From positions 1-17,043 of the forward strand of contig DLGS01000226.1 of the NCBI GenBank assembly GCA_002482815.1: DNA of 17,043 nt, given 5' to 3'. The stretch comes from Bacteroidetes bacterium UBA7688. Lineage in GTDB: Bacteria; Bacteroidota; Bacteroidia; Chitinophagales; Chitinophagaceae. The position numbers and the translations under genes are program-made. The notes beneath the pieces were generated by a model. The model saw only the letters and a list, made by a program, of their open reading frames with translations. It was not told the DNA's origin and made no database searches. The first letter of the stretch is position 1. Each line of letters begins with the position of its first letter. This document shows positions 7,633-15,823 of this stretch, piece after piece.

Positions 7633-10600
7633 CTAATTCAAACTCCTGAAATCCACCGGTACTAATTTACTCACACCCAGCTCCTGCATGGTCACACCGT
7701 AAATGACATCCACGGCAGCCATCGTTTGTTTGTTGTGGGTAACGATGATGAACTGTGAGTTGTCAGAGAACTTGCGGATCATCTGCGTAAACTTGCCAAC
7801 GTTGGCATCATCCAGCGGTGCATCCACCTCATCGAGGATACAGAATGGCGCAGGTTTGATCAGGTAGATGGCAAACAAAAATGCCGTTGAGGTCAGTGTT
7901 TTTTCTCCGCCTGATAATTGCGTCAAGGTACTCGGGCGCTTTCCTTTTGGTTGTGCATAAATTTCAATACCACTGTCAGCCACATTATCCGGATCAGTGA
8001 GGCGCAAGTCGGCCGTATCTTCTTCGGTAAACAAGGCTTTAAACACCACCTGGAAGTTTTCGCGCACTTTATCAAAGGTCTCTTTGAATTTGGCATTCGC
8101 CGTCATTTCCACTTCTTCAATAGTGGCCAGCAAAGAATCTTTGGCATTTACCAGATCCATTTTTTGCTCCACAATAAAGTCGTGGCGCACTTTCATTTCC
8201 GTATAGGCTTCTATCGCGGTCGGGTTTACCTCGCCAATATTCTCGAGGCGGCGTTTCATTTTTTCCGCTTCAGCATTCAGTTCTTCCACACTCTGTTCGC
8301 CGGTACGGTCCTGATCCAGAATTTCTTCCAGGTCCACTTTAAACTCAACGCTAAGCCGTTCTTTCATACCGGCAAGCTGCAATTTCATTTCATTGAGCTT
8401 GTCCTTAATGCCGGTCAGTATTGTATCCGCATTTTCCTTCTCGCGGCGCTTCTGGTTCAGTTTTCCTTCCTCAGCATTTACGGTGTTGCGCAGCTCATAA
8501 AATAAGCGGTCTGTTTCGGCCAGTATTTTTTCATCCGCTTCTTTCTTGCGCATCATATCATACAACTCGGTGTCGCCAAAATTGAGCTTGCCTGACGCTT
8601 CTGATATCTGCTGCGAAGTTTCCTGCAGCTGTACTTTGTTCGTTTCTATTTGTGTTTTTAATTCGGCCAGTTTGGTATTTCTGTAAGCCAGATCCTGCTT
8701 CAGGGTTTCTGCTTTTGCCTGTTGTTTCAGGAATTCAATATTGTGCTGATTGTACTGTTGGGTGGCCATATTATAGTCCAGCTCCACCGCCTTAAAGTCG
8801 GCTTCAGCAGCACTGATGCGCTCCTGCAAGGCTTTGAACGCAGCAATGATTTCATCCAGCTCACCACGGGTGTTGCTGATATTATCCTGCGTATCATCCA
8901 GTTGTTCCTGCAGATCTTCGAGGCGCTTGGTGCTGGCCGCATTGGTGTGTTCCAGATGCTCCATCCTGTTCGTCAAACTAACAATATGGTTGCCCAGTTT
9001 GTTCAGTTCCTGCTTTGTTTGCTCAATGGCTTTATCGTTCAGTTCCTGGTTGTAACCGGTAATCAACGTTTGCGTCTCGCTGATTTTTTCGCGCAGTGCT
9101 GTAGTTGATTTTGTCAGGGTTTCAATTTCTTTGCCCAGGCGTTCCAGGTTTTTTGAACGGCCGATTTTATTCCCTTCAAACGAACCGATAGAACCACCGC
9201 TAAGGGTATATTGCCCGCGCAAGGTTTTACCGGTTCTTTCCACCAGTACGATACCTTCCGGTAAGATTGCATTCAGCATCGCAGATTCTGTATCGGCAAT
9301 GTACACATGTCCCAGCAAATGTTTTGCCAGTGGCAAATATTGTTCATCCACATTCAGCACATTCAAGGCCGGTATAAATCCTTCGATATCCACCAGTGGA
9401 ATTTCCTTGATACCGTTGGCAAAACGGTCGAGCACAAAGAAGTTGGCTTTCCCTTTTTTATTGGACTCCAGCAAGTGGATTGCTTTGGCCGCTTCTTCAA
9501 TATTATCTACCAGATAATAGTTCAGGTAATTGTCCAGCACATTTTCGATGGCGGTGCGGTATTCATTTTGCACCACAAAAACATCAGAAAGCAAAGGCGC
9601 TTTATTATTCCATTCTTTATTCTTGCTCAGGAATTTGATACTGTCCGGATAACCTTCAAGGCTTTCCACCAGGGATTTCAGCAGGTCGTGTTCGTTTTTA
9701 CGCGAGTCGAGACTTCTGTTTTCATCAATCAGTTTGGTGCGCAATTCTTCCACCCGACCCTGTGTTTCCAGTATTTTTGTTTTCACTTCTTCGTGGCGTG
9801 TTTGCATTGCCACCAGTGATTCCTGTTTATCTTTTTGTTCTGCTTCCGCAGCAATTTTTTCTGTATTGATTTGAGCAACCTGACTGTTGCGTTGTGCAAT
9901 CTCATCCTGCGTATGCAGGATGCTGCGCTGAATATTCATCACCGAAGAGTCGGCAATGGCCACTTTCTTTTCTGCATCAAACTGCCGGCGCTGATCTTCC
10001 AGCATTTCTTTGCGCAATCCTTCAACAATACCTCTTTTCTCTTCAAAAATAATTTGCTTATCCGCCACCATATCACGCAGCGATTCCAGCTGCTCACGGG
10101 CATCTTCAAGTGAAGTTTTTTCTTTTTCAATCAGCTCTTCCGCTTGCGCAATCGAGGCTTGCAACTCTGTCCACTGCGCATCGGCATTGCCCAGAAAGTT
10201 GCTCAGGTTTCTTTCACGCTCACGCAAATATTCGAGGCGCTGAGAAGCTAATTTCTTTTCATTGTCAAGTTGTACAATTCTGTTTTGCAGTTCATTGAAC
10301 TGACGTTGCATTCTGCTCAGTTCTGTTTCGCGCTCAATCAGTTTTACTTTATCGCCTTCTATGGCAGCTTCACCGGTTGCCACTTCGGCATCCAGATGCG
10401 CCTTGCGGTCCTGCTCTATATTATGTTGCTCGTTCAGGCCTTTGTAGCGGTCGTTAAAATCTTCGAGCGAAGCCTTGGCCAGCTCAATGCTCACCAATTT
10501 ATATTCGTCCTTAATCTGAAAATAACGTTCCGCTTTTTTCGCCTGACTTTCCAGCGTACGGAGGTTATTCCCTATCTCGAAAAGCAAATCTTCAATACGG

Positions 10601-11166
10601 GCAAGGTCCTGCTCGGTGCCTTCCAGCTTTTGTTTCGCTTCTTTCTTTCTTGTTTTATAAATAGAAATACCGGCGGCCTGCTCCAGCATTCTGCGGCGGC
10701 TTCCTTCTTTATCTTTGATGATATCATCCACCATTCCCAGCTCGATAATCGCATAAGAATCATTGCTGACACCGGTATCGAGGAACAGGTTGTGAATATC
10801 CTTCAAACGGCAGGCAACATCATTCAGGCGATATTCGCTCTCCCCGTTTTTATAAAATTTCCGGGTGATGGTTACTGTTGTGAACTCTGTCGGCAACAGG
10901 TTTCGGGTATTCTCAAATGTGAGCGAGACTTCGGCCATACCGGATGCGGCACGCGTACGCGAACCGTTAAAGACCAGGTCTTCAAGGTTGTCGGAGCGCA
11001 GTGATTTGATCTTATGTTCACCAATTACCCAGCGGATAGCATCCACAATATTGGATTTGCCACACCCATTAGGGCCTACAATTCCGGTAATGGGATGATC
11101 GAGCGTAATTACAGTTTTGTCGGCAAAGGATTTGAAGCCTTTTATTTCGAGCGATTTTAATTGCAA
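7633..11166 (-). CDS. smc: Chromosome segregation/condensation ATPase SMC
   Basis: Structural-maintenance-of-chromosomes protein, the ATP-driven DNA loop organiser that works as a dimer with ScpA and ScpB. With a TTG start at 11166 it has 1177 residues, the usual bacterial size. Domains in order: N-terminal ATPase half with Walker A GPNGCGKS at residues 31-38; a long coiled coil (about 165-500); the hinge dimerisation domain (about 504-660, from GYPDSIKFLSKNK to GQYTLSGGSIGSF); the returning coiled coil (about 665-1040); and the C-terminal ATPase half with signature LSGGEKT near 1083 and Walker B CILDEVDAPLDD near 1107. The frame stays open 34 codons upstream to an ATG at 11268, but SMC proteins start directly at the LKSLEIKGFKSF segment. 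An exact -7 promoter box lies inside that extension, so I chose the TTG. No scpA or scpB is next to it in this window. Confidence 0.96.
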   Translation of the reverse strand: MQLKSLEIKGFKSFADKTVITLDHPITGIVGPNGCGKSNIVDAIRWVIGEHKIKSLRSDNLEDLVFNGSRTRAASGMAEVSLTFENTRNLLPTEFTTVTITRKFYKNGESEYRLNDVACRLKDIHNLFLDTGVSNDSYAIIELGMVDDIIKDKEGSRRRMLEQAAGISIYKTRKKEAKQKLEGTEQDLARIEDLLFEIGNNLRTLESQAKKAERYFQIKDEYKLVSIELAKASLEDFNDRYKGLNEQHNIEQDRKAHLDAEVATGEAAIEGDKVKLIERETELSRMQRQFNELQNRIVQLDNEKKLASQRLEYLRERERNLSNFLGNADAQWTELQASIAQAEELIEKEKTSLEDAREQLESLRDMVADKQIIFEEKRGIVEGLRKEMLEDQRRQFDAEKKVAIADSSVMNIQRSILHTQDEIAQRNSQVAQINTEKIAAEAEQKDKQESLVAMQTRHEEVKTKILETQGRVEELRTKLIDENRSLDSRKNEHDLLKSLVESLEGYPDSIKFLSKNKEWNNKAPLLSDVFVVQNEYRTAIENVLDNYLNYYLVDNIEEAAKAIHLLESNKKGKANFFVLDRFANGIKEIPLVDIEGFIPALNVLNVDEQYLPLAKHLLGHVYIADTESAMLNAILPEGIVLVERTGKTLRGQYTLSGGSIGSFEGNKIGRSKNLERLGKEIETLTKSTTALREKISETQTLITGYNQELNDKAIEQTKQELNKLGNHIVSLTNRMEHLEHTNAASTKRLEDLQEQLDDTQDNISNTRGELDEIIAAFKALQERISAAEADFKAVELDYNMATQQYNQHNIEFLKQQAKAETLKQDLAYRNTKLAELKTQIETNKVQLQETSQQISEASGKLNFGDTELYDMMRKKEADEKILAETDRLFYELRNTVNAEEGKLNQKRREKENADTILTGIKDKLNEMKLQLAGMKERLSVEFKVDLEEILDQDRTGEQSVEELNAEAEKMKRRLENIGEVNPTAIEAYTEMKVRHDFIVEQKMDLVNAKDSLLATIEEVEMTANAKFKETFDKVRENFQVVFKALFTEEDTADLRLTDPDNVADSGIEIYAQPKGKRPSTLTQLSGGEKTLTSTAFLFAIYLIKPAPFCILDEVDAPLDDANVGKFTQMIRKFSDNSQFIIVTHNKQTMAAVDVIYGVTMQELGVSKLVPVDFRSLN

Positions 11167-11189
11167 AGGATTCCGTTTTAAAAGGGTAG

Positions 11190-11197
11190 CAAATTTA
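11190..11197 (-). promoter_or_regulatory. Bacteroidota -7 promoter box for smc
   Basis: Minus-strand TAAATTTG, an exact TAnnTTTG match, 23 nt before the TTG start at 11166. If it is used, the longer reading from 11268 could not be translated from this transcript. No strong -33 element is visible. Confidence 0.5.
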
Positions 11198-11360
11198 GTG
11201 TTTTCGATGAATAGTTTATTATATGTTTTAATCAGATGGAATTCTACAGGTAGTTCTATGATTTGCAAACATTTGAATAAAACCCATAATATTGAAAAGA
11301 CGTTAGCTACAATAAAATATCATCTCCTCCGTTTCTGTAGAAATCGAAAAAACAATTCTT

Positions 11361-11795
11361 ATGAAAACCACCCTCAAATGCCTATTGGCCATCGCTATTT
11401 CCTTTTCTTTCGCCTCGTGCCAGAAAGAAATTCCAACCAAGCTGACCGGGTATTTTTATACCACAGATTTACCTTCGGATGATGTTCATTATAAACTCTT
11501 TGTAGATGGAGTAGAAAAAGGATATCTGCCTTACTATGGAACAGGAATAGAAAAATTAGGCAGTATTGATTCCACAATGAAAATGACAGCACTAAAACTT
11601 GAATTTATGTCGGGCCGACACCAGATACAGGCAAAGGATGCTTCCGGCAAAATAGTTTCATCAGGAGAGTTCTATTTTGAATTTTATAAAAACAAAACCA
11701 AAAGCGGTGTAACGGGCGGTATTGGCGCAACGGGTTCAGCGATGTTTAATAGTCCGGATGAGGTTGCTATCTTACTGGCGAAGGACGTAAAATAA
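11361..11795 (+). CDS. Small lipoprotein, function unknown
   Basis: A 144-residue protein with a lipoprotein signal: MKTTLKC start, hydrophobic core, and lipobox FASC with Cys20, followed by QKE. The mature part has short strands such as YKLFVDGVEKGYLPYYG, then MKMTALKLEFMSGRHQIQAK, and a Gly-rich segment TGGIGATGSAMF near residue 120. This pattern suggests a small beta-rich domain. I do not recognise a family. It is divergent from smc (about 195 nt from the smc start) and ends 63 nt before gcvH. It may have its own transcript or lead into gcvH. Location is probably the outer membrane, inner or outer face. Confidence 0.78.
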   Translation: MKTTLKCLLAIAISFSFASCQKEIPTKLTGYFYTTDLPSDDVHYKLFVDGVEKGYLPYYGTGIEKLGSIDSTMKMTALKLEFMSGRHQIQAKDASGKIVSSGEFYFEFYKNKTKSGVTGGIGATGSAMFNSPDEVAILLAKDVK

Positions 11796-11829
11796 GTTAT
11801 TAAGGTTATGATTTTAACCCAAAATCTAC

Positions 11830-11837
11830 TACTTTTA
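11830..11837 (+). promoter_or_regulatory. Possible -7 box for gcvH
   Basis: TACTTTTA differs from TAnnTTTG only in the last base and lies 21 nt before the gcvH ATG, the same distance as for the receptor gene. Without a -33 element it stays weak. Confidence 0.25.
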
Positions 11838-11858
11838 CGGTTCAAATTATAATTTACT

Positions 11859-12239
11859 ATGCAATTCCCAGAAGCATTAAAGTACACTAAAGACCACGAG
11901 TGGATCAAGATTGAAGGCGATGTAGCCACAGTTGGCATTACAGAATTTGCACAACGCGAGTTGGGAGATATCGTATTTGTTGATATCGATTCTCAAGGCA
12001 AACCGTTGCAAACCAATGATATATTTGGTACTGTTGAAGCAGTAAAAACGGTTTCAGATTTATTCTTGCCACTTGCAGGTACAGTTACTGAAGTGAATCC
12101 TGCTCTGGATGGCAATCCTGAATATGTGAACAGCGATCCTTACGGACAAGGCTGGATGGTAAAAATGACCATAGCTAATCAGGATGATATTGCCAACTTG
12201 CTTGATGCAGCCGCTTACAAAGATTTAGTAGGAGAATAA
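11859..12239 (+). CDS. gcvH: Glycine cleavage system H protein
   Basis: The 126-residue lipoyl carrier of the glycine cleavage complex. It shuttles the aminomethyl group from P protein (GcvP) to T protein (GcvT) and is re-oxidised by L protein, in the cytoplasm. The whole protein is one H-protein domain: YTKDHEWIKIEGD at the N-terminus, GITEFAQRELGDIVFVD at 26-42, and the lipoylation site in GTVEAVKTVSDL, with Lys63 as the modified residue; the C-terminal helix follows. Full length for the family. As in many Bacteroidota it is not next to gcvP or gcvT. The VanZ-like gene begins 3 nt after its stop, so the two are probably co-transcribed, but a terminator-like hairpin lies just inside that next gene. 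Confidence 0.96.
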   Translation: MQFPEALKYTKDHEWIKIEGDVATVGITEFAQRELGDIVFVDIDSQGKPLQTNDIFGTVEAVKTVSDLFLPLAGTVTEVNPALDGNPEYVNSDPYGQGWMVKMTIANQDDIANLLDAAAYKDLVGE

Positions 12240-12242
12240 TTA

Positions 12243-12638
12243 ATGATCAGGCAATTATTTACTGCCCAATCTGTACATAAAAAAAGAGCAAAGTCCGCCG
12301 CTATTGTGTGGACTTTGCTCATTTTTATTGCATGCTTTATTCCGGGAAATGAAATCCCCAATGTCAATATCCCGATGGCAGACAAATGGGTCCATTTTGT
12401 GCTGTTTGGAGGATTTACCTTTTTGTGGTTGCTGGCTAAACCAACTTTAGCCTTGAAACAACTGCTGATAATGGCTTTTGCCGGTATTATGTTTGGCTGG
12501 CTGGTAGAAGAATTGCAGGGTTTACTGCGCTTTTTAGGACGCGCAAAAGACACAAAAGATATTCTTGCAGATGCCTTGGGAGCAATGCTTGGCGTTTTGT
12601 TATTTTATATTTTTGCCAGAATTGCCGTAAAAAAGTAA
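12243..12638 (+). CDS. VanZ-like small membrane protein
   Basis: A 131-residue protein with four predicted membrane helices (about residues 20-36, 50-66, 70-88 and 107-129). It shows the VanZ-family pattern: Pro34-Gly35 after the first helix, Asp47-Lys48-x-x-His51-Phe in the second, Trp86-x-x-Glu89-Glu90-x-x-Gln at the end of the third, and Asp110-x-x-Gly in the fourth. VanZ itself gives low-level teicoplanin resistance, but most chromosomal relatives have no assigned function, so resistance should not be assumed. The start at 12243 follows the gcvH stop after 3 nt, and this pairing occurs widely in Bacteroidota as far as I recall. Unusually, codons 15-26 also form a strong terminator-like hairpin. 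Confidence 0.85.
   Translation: MIRQLFTAQSVHKKRAKSAAIVWTLLIFIACFIPGNEIPNVNIPMADKWVHFVLFGGFTFLWLLAKPTLALKQLLIMAFAGIMFGWLVEELQGLLRFLGRAKDTKDILADALGAMLGVLLFYIFARIAVKK
12281..12327 (+). terminator. Terminator-like hairpin inside the VanZ-like reading frame, just behind gcvH
   Basis: GAGCAAAGTCC (12286-12296) and GGACTTTGCTC (12310-12320) are perfect 11-bp complements around a 13-nt loop, with an A tract before and ATTTTTATT after. It lies 46 nt past the gcvH stop but within codons 15-26 of the next gene. It has the form of an intrinsic terminator; whether it stops transcription fully or partly is unknown. Confidence 0.45.
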
Positions 12639-12668
12639 TTCCGGATAGTTAAAAAAAAGTATTTATTT

Positions 12669-13247
12669 ATGTTTCGATTGTTTCAAAATGTTGCGGTGAT
12701 TGTTATTGCACTTTCTCTTTTCTCCTGTAAAAAGAAAGAAGAAATCAAACCTGTTGTGGACCCTAATACGCCAACCTATTTCTCTATCAAAGGCTTTGTA
12801 AAGGATCAGTGGAAAACCTTCCACGGACAACCTGTAATGCTTACACAGATTGTGACCTTAAATGACAAAACGGATACTACCCTGCTTTCAGGATTAACAA
12901 TGCGCTGGAGTCCGATTTTTAAAACATTTTTTGAAACAGACATCAGCGATCCTGAATTTCTGGACAAGTATGAATTTACCATGTTTGAAGAGGAGACCAC
13001 ACAAACCCGCACCTTTACGTATGTTGCAAAAGATCCGGCTTTGTTTACCCAAAAACTACAAATAGCAGCGGACGTTTTTACCAATAAAATCCGCAACATT
13101 TATATTGAAACGCAAAAACAAAGCTTTTGGAATACGCAGACAAAAAAACTATTGTATTCACCCATGCACGTGCTGCAAATACAAGAGCACAATGACCCGT
13201 TAATAGGCGGACAAAAAGACCTGGTGATTGAGTATAAATTTTTGTAG
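12669..13247 (+). CDS. Lipoprotein, function unknown
   Basis: A 192-residue protein with a lipoprotein signal peptide (hydrophobic VAVIVIALSL) and lipobox LFSC; Cys20 is followed by the charged run KKKEE, which may act in sorting to the outer membrane. The mature part has alternating strand-like stretches (YFSIKGFVKDQWKTFHG, MLTQIVTLNDKTDTTLLSG) and ends in IGGQKDLVIEYKFL. It resembles a single small beta-sandwich, but I do not recognise a family. It starts 30 nt after the VanZ-like gene and ends 21 nt before uvrC, so it is probably part of the same transcript, without a clear functional link to either. Confidence 0.8.
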   Translation: MFRLFQNVAVIVIALSLFSCKKKEEIKPVVDPNTPTYFSIKGFVKDQWKTFHGQPVMLTQIVTLNDKTDTTLLSGLTMRWSPIFKTFFETDISDPEFLDKYEFTMFEEETTQTRTFTYVAKDPALFTQKLQIAADVFTNKIRNIYIETQKQSFWNTQTKKLLYSPMHVLQIQEHNDPLIGGQKDLVIEYKFL

Positions 13248-13260
13248 TAAATAATTTGAA

Positions 13261-13265
13261 AGGAG
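13261..13265 (+). promoter_or_regulatory. Shine-Dalgarno-like site before uvrC
   Basis: AAAGGAG ends 3 nt before the uvrC ATG. Genes of this group rarely carry such a site and the other genes in the window do not. The spacing is shorter than the usual 5-9 nt, so it may not work as in other bacteria. Confidence 0.4.
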
Positions 13266-13268
13266 AAA

Positions 13269-15080
13269 ATGACGAAAGAAGAATTCAGTGTGGTTGCTCC
13301 CTCTCTGCCCCATCTGCCGGGCGTTTACAAATATTTTGACAGCTACAAAACCCTGATATACGTTGGCAAAGCCAAAAATCTTCGCAAACGGGTAAGTTCA
13401 TATTTCAACAAAACATTAGACAACAGGAAAACAGTTGTTCTTGTTTCTCAAATCCGCAACATTGAATTCACGGTAACCGATAGTGAACACGACGCTTTCC
13501 TGCTTGAAAATTCACTGATCAAACATTATCAGCCCAAATATAATATCGAGCTGAAGGACGATAAAACCTACCCTTATATCGTCATCAAAAATGAACGCTT
13601 CCCAAGAGTATTTCTGACCAGAACTGTGATTCGAGATGGCTCAGAATACATCGGTCCTTTTACGAGTGTATTAGCTGCACGGGAACTACTCGACCTGATT
13701 AAACAAAATATTCCGCTGCGCAATTGCACCCTCAATTTAAGCCAGCAAAATATTGAAAAAGGGAAATTTAAGGTTTGCCTGGAATATCATTTAGGCAATT
13801 GTAAAGGTCCTTGCGAAGGACATCAAAGTGCTGAAGATTACGACGAAAAACTGCAGTATATCCGTCATATCCTCAAAGGCAATATCAGCGTTGTATTAAA
13901 AGGTCTGAAAGCTGAAATGCAGGAACTGGCGGGCAGCATGGAGTTTGAGAAAGCTGAAATTGTGAAACAGAAAATGACGGCGCTGCAACGTTATCAGCAA
14001 AAATCTACAGTTGTCAATCCTCGTCTGAACAACATTGATGTTGTTACTATTCTGAGTGATGATAAATCGGCGTATGTCAATTTTATGATGCTGCAGAACG
14101 GCACCATCATTTATGCCAATACTACTGAGGTGGAAAAGAAAATAGAAGATGAGGAAGAATCAGATATTCTATCACTCGCCTACGCTCATCTCCGCGAACG
14201 GTTCAATAGTATAGCAACCGAAGTAGTTTCTTCTATGCCTATCAATTTGCCTTCCTCTGAAATGACCCTGACAGTTCCGAAGCTTGGTGACAAGAAAAAT
14301 CTGCTGGATATGAGCATGAAAAATGCGCAGATCTTTAAAGATGAACTGAAGCGCAAAAGCTCGCTGATGCTGACCAATGCTACCGATGACCAGCATATGC
14401 AAACGCTGAGAGAACTGCAGGAAGCATTGCATTTGCCAAATCTGCCCGTTCACATCGAATGTTTTGACAACTCAAATTTTCAGGGGTCCTATCCTGTTGC
14501 GGCAATGGTATGCTTTCGCAATGGCGTATCGAGCAACAAAGATTACCGTCATTATAAAATAAAGACGGTAGAAGGAATTGATGACTTTGCATCGATGACT
14601 GAAATTGTCTACCGCCGGTATAAAAGATTATTGGAGGAAGGAAAATCTTTACCGCAGCTTGTCATTATTGATGGCGGGAAAGGTCAGCTGGGAGCGGCGT
14701 TGAAGAGTATTCAGCAACTTGATCTGATGGGCAAAATGACAGTTGTGGGTCTGGCAAAAAGAGAAGAATCAATTTTCTTTCCGGGCGATAAGACACCTTT
14801 GCAATTACCCTATGACAGTCAGGCTCATTTGCTGGTGCGCCGCATCAGGGATGAAGTGCATCGTTTTGGCATTACTTTCCACCGGCAATTGCGCAGCAAG
14901 GGAACTATTAAAAACGAGTTGGAAGAGATACCTGGAATCGGCGAAAAAACGGCCACAGAATTATTGCAGGAATTCAAATCGGTAAAGAAAATAAGTACAC
15001 TTACCGAACGCGAAATGACCAGAGTAATCGGGGCTTCCAAAGCGTATATTGTCTGGAGATATTTTCACGGACAGGATTAA
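13269..15080 (+). CDS. uvrC: Excinuclease ABC subunit C
   Basis: A 603-residue nuclease of nucleotide excision repair that makes both cuts around a lesion handed over by UvrB. Domains in order: GIY-YIG nuclease for the 3' cut (Gly18-Val19-Tyr20, Tyr31-Val-Gly33, Arg41 in KAKNLRKRV); a Cys-rich segment (C-x-L-E-Y-H-L-G-x-C-x-G-P-C near 170-182); the UVR motif for UvrB contact (about 218-245, MEFEKAEIVKQKM); the RNase H-like nuclease for the 5' cut with Asp400 (ECFDNSNFQG), Asp468 (IIDGGKGQL) and His531 (HRFGITFHR); and the C-terminal helix-hairpin-helix pair starting near Pro555-Gly556. All catalytic residues are present, and the length is normal. It is the last gene of the tightly packed plus-strand group. 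Confidence 0.97.
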   Translation: MTKEEFSVVAPSLPHLPGVYKYFDSYKTLIYVGKAKNLRKRVSSYFNKTLDNRKTVVLVSQIRNIEFTVTDSEHDAFLLENSLIKHYQPKYNIELKDDKTYPYIVIKNERFPRVFLTRTVIRDGSEYIGPFTSVLAARELLDLIKQNIPLRNCTLNLSQQNIEKGKFKVCLEYHLGNCKGPCEGHQSAEDYDEKLQYIRHILKGNISVVLKGLKAEMQELAGSMEFEKAEIVKQKMTALQRYQQKSTVVNPRLNNIDVVTILSDDKSAYVNFMMLQNGTIIYANTTEVEKKIEDEEESDILSLAYAHLRERFNSIATEVVSSMPINLPSSEMTLTVPKLGDKKNLLDMSMKNAQIFKDELKRKSSLMLTNATDDQHMQTLRELQEALHLPNLPVHIECFDNSNFQGSYPVAAMVCFRNGVSSNKDYRHYKIKTVEGIDDFASMTEIVYRRYKRLLEEGKSLPQLVIIDGGKGQLGAALKSIQQLDLMGKMTVVGLAKREESIFFPGDKTPLQLPYDSQAHLLVRRIRDEVHRFGITFHRQLRSKGTIKNELEEIPGIGEKTATELLQEFKSVKKISTLTEREMTRVIGASKAYIVWRYFHGQD

Positions 15081-15181
15081 TAGTTTGTTGCCACAAAATA
15101 TATCAGCAAAACATACGTTATCATGGATTATTGAAAACAGTTCTTTTAAACCTGCACTCTTCATGAAAAAAAATAGTTCCC

Positions 15182-15820
15182 TTGTTTTTTTTCCTTTTGA
15201 CAGGATTTAGCCCATTTCAATCGAAAGTACAAAATGTAATCGGTATGGCTTTAGGTGCTAACCGCACAACAGGAATGACTACCTCCATTGATGTGCTGGC
15301 TTCCTTATACGGTAATATTTCGTATGAACACTACTTTAAAATAAGTAAACTCCTGAGCATCACGCCTGCGGTAGAATGGGATGGAAGCAGCTATATTATG
15401 GATGGAAGGTTTACTAAAACCTCAAATACTGTTTACCGGTTTGAGCAAACCCCGCCCAACTATAGCCAAAATGTACTTTACATTGATGCTATACGTGTAC
15501 CTGTGCTTTTAAACTTTGACATTTCAGATAGTACAGACAGGTTCAGGCATTTTGCAAGCATTGGCCCTTATACAGATTTTATTATCAAGGCTGAACAACG
15601 CTATAAAATGAATTACAAGAAATACAAAGAAACTGCACCCATTCAAAACAAGATTCAAATGGGACTGCAGGCAAAAATTGGTTTTGTACCCAGAAAAATA
15701 CCAAAACCATGCGGGTTGTCCTTTCATTGTGGTTTCATGTATCAGTTTACCAACTACCTGAGTTCGTACGATTCATTTAAACCCTTTGGTTCTTACCTGA
15801 AAATGGGGGATGTGTTTTGA
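15182..15820 (+). CDS. Outer-membrane beta-barrel protein with frameshifted signal peptide
   Basis: The open frame starts at a TTG within what looks like the hydrophobic core of a signal peptide (FFFLLTGFSPFQSKVQ) and gives 212 residues. The body looks like a small barrel of the PorT/OmpA-like type: IGMALGANRTTG, YGNISYEHYFKISKLLSITP, and long polar/aromatic strands, ending in a Phe. The proper start is probably the ATG at 15163, but it is in another frame: ATG plus eight A leads to a stop 15 codons later. Removing one A from the run at 15166-15173, or one T from the run of eight at 15185-15192, joins ATG and body into a normal signal peptide (MKKIVPLFFFLLTG with one A fewer). So this is a broken, phase-variable or mis-sequenced gene; if intact it would run 15163-15820. 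It is convergent with the exporter gene, with 3 nt between the stop codons. Confidence 0.75.
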   Translation: MFFFLLTGFSPFQSKVQNVIGMALGANRTTGMTTSIDVLASLYGNISYEHYFKISKLLSITPAVEWDGSSYIMDGRFTKTSNTVYRFEQTPPNYSQNVLYIDAIRVPVLLNFDISDSTDRFRHFASIGPYTDFIIKAEQRYKMNYKKYKETAPIQNKIQMGLQAKIGFVPRKIPKPCGLSFHCGFMYQFTNYLSSYDSFKPFGSYLKMGDVF

Positions 15821-15823
15821 TGA

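Noticed and set aside
7918..11098. Many long plus-strand reading frames opposite smc, up to 244 codons (10270-11004) and 195 codons (7918-8505)
   Set aside because: They lie antisense to an intact, fully conserved smc and several overlap one another. Their composition (runs of Phe, Leu, Gln and His) is what the reverse strand of a Glu/Lys/Leu-rich coiled coil produces.
11804..11819. GGTTA/TAACC hairpin after the first small lipoprotein gene
   Set aside because: Only 5 bp, with no T tract after it; not enough to call a terminator.
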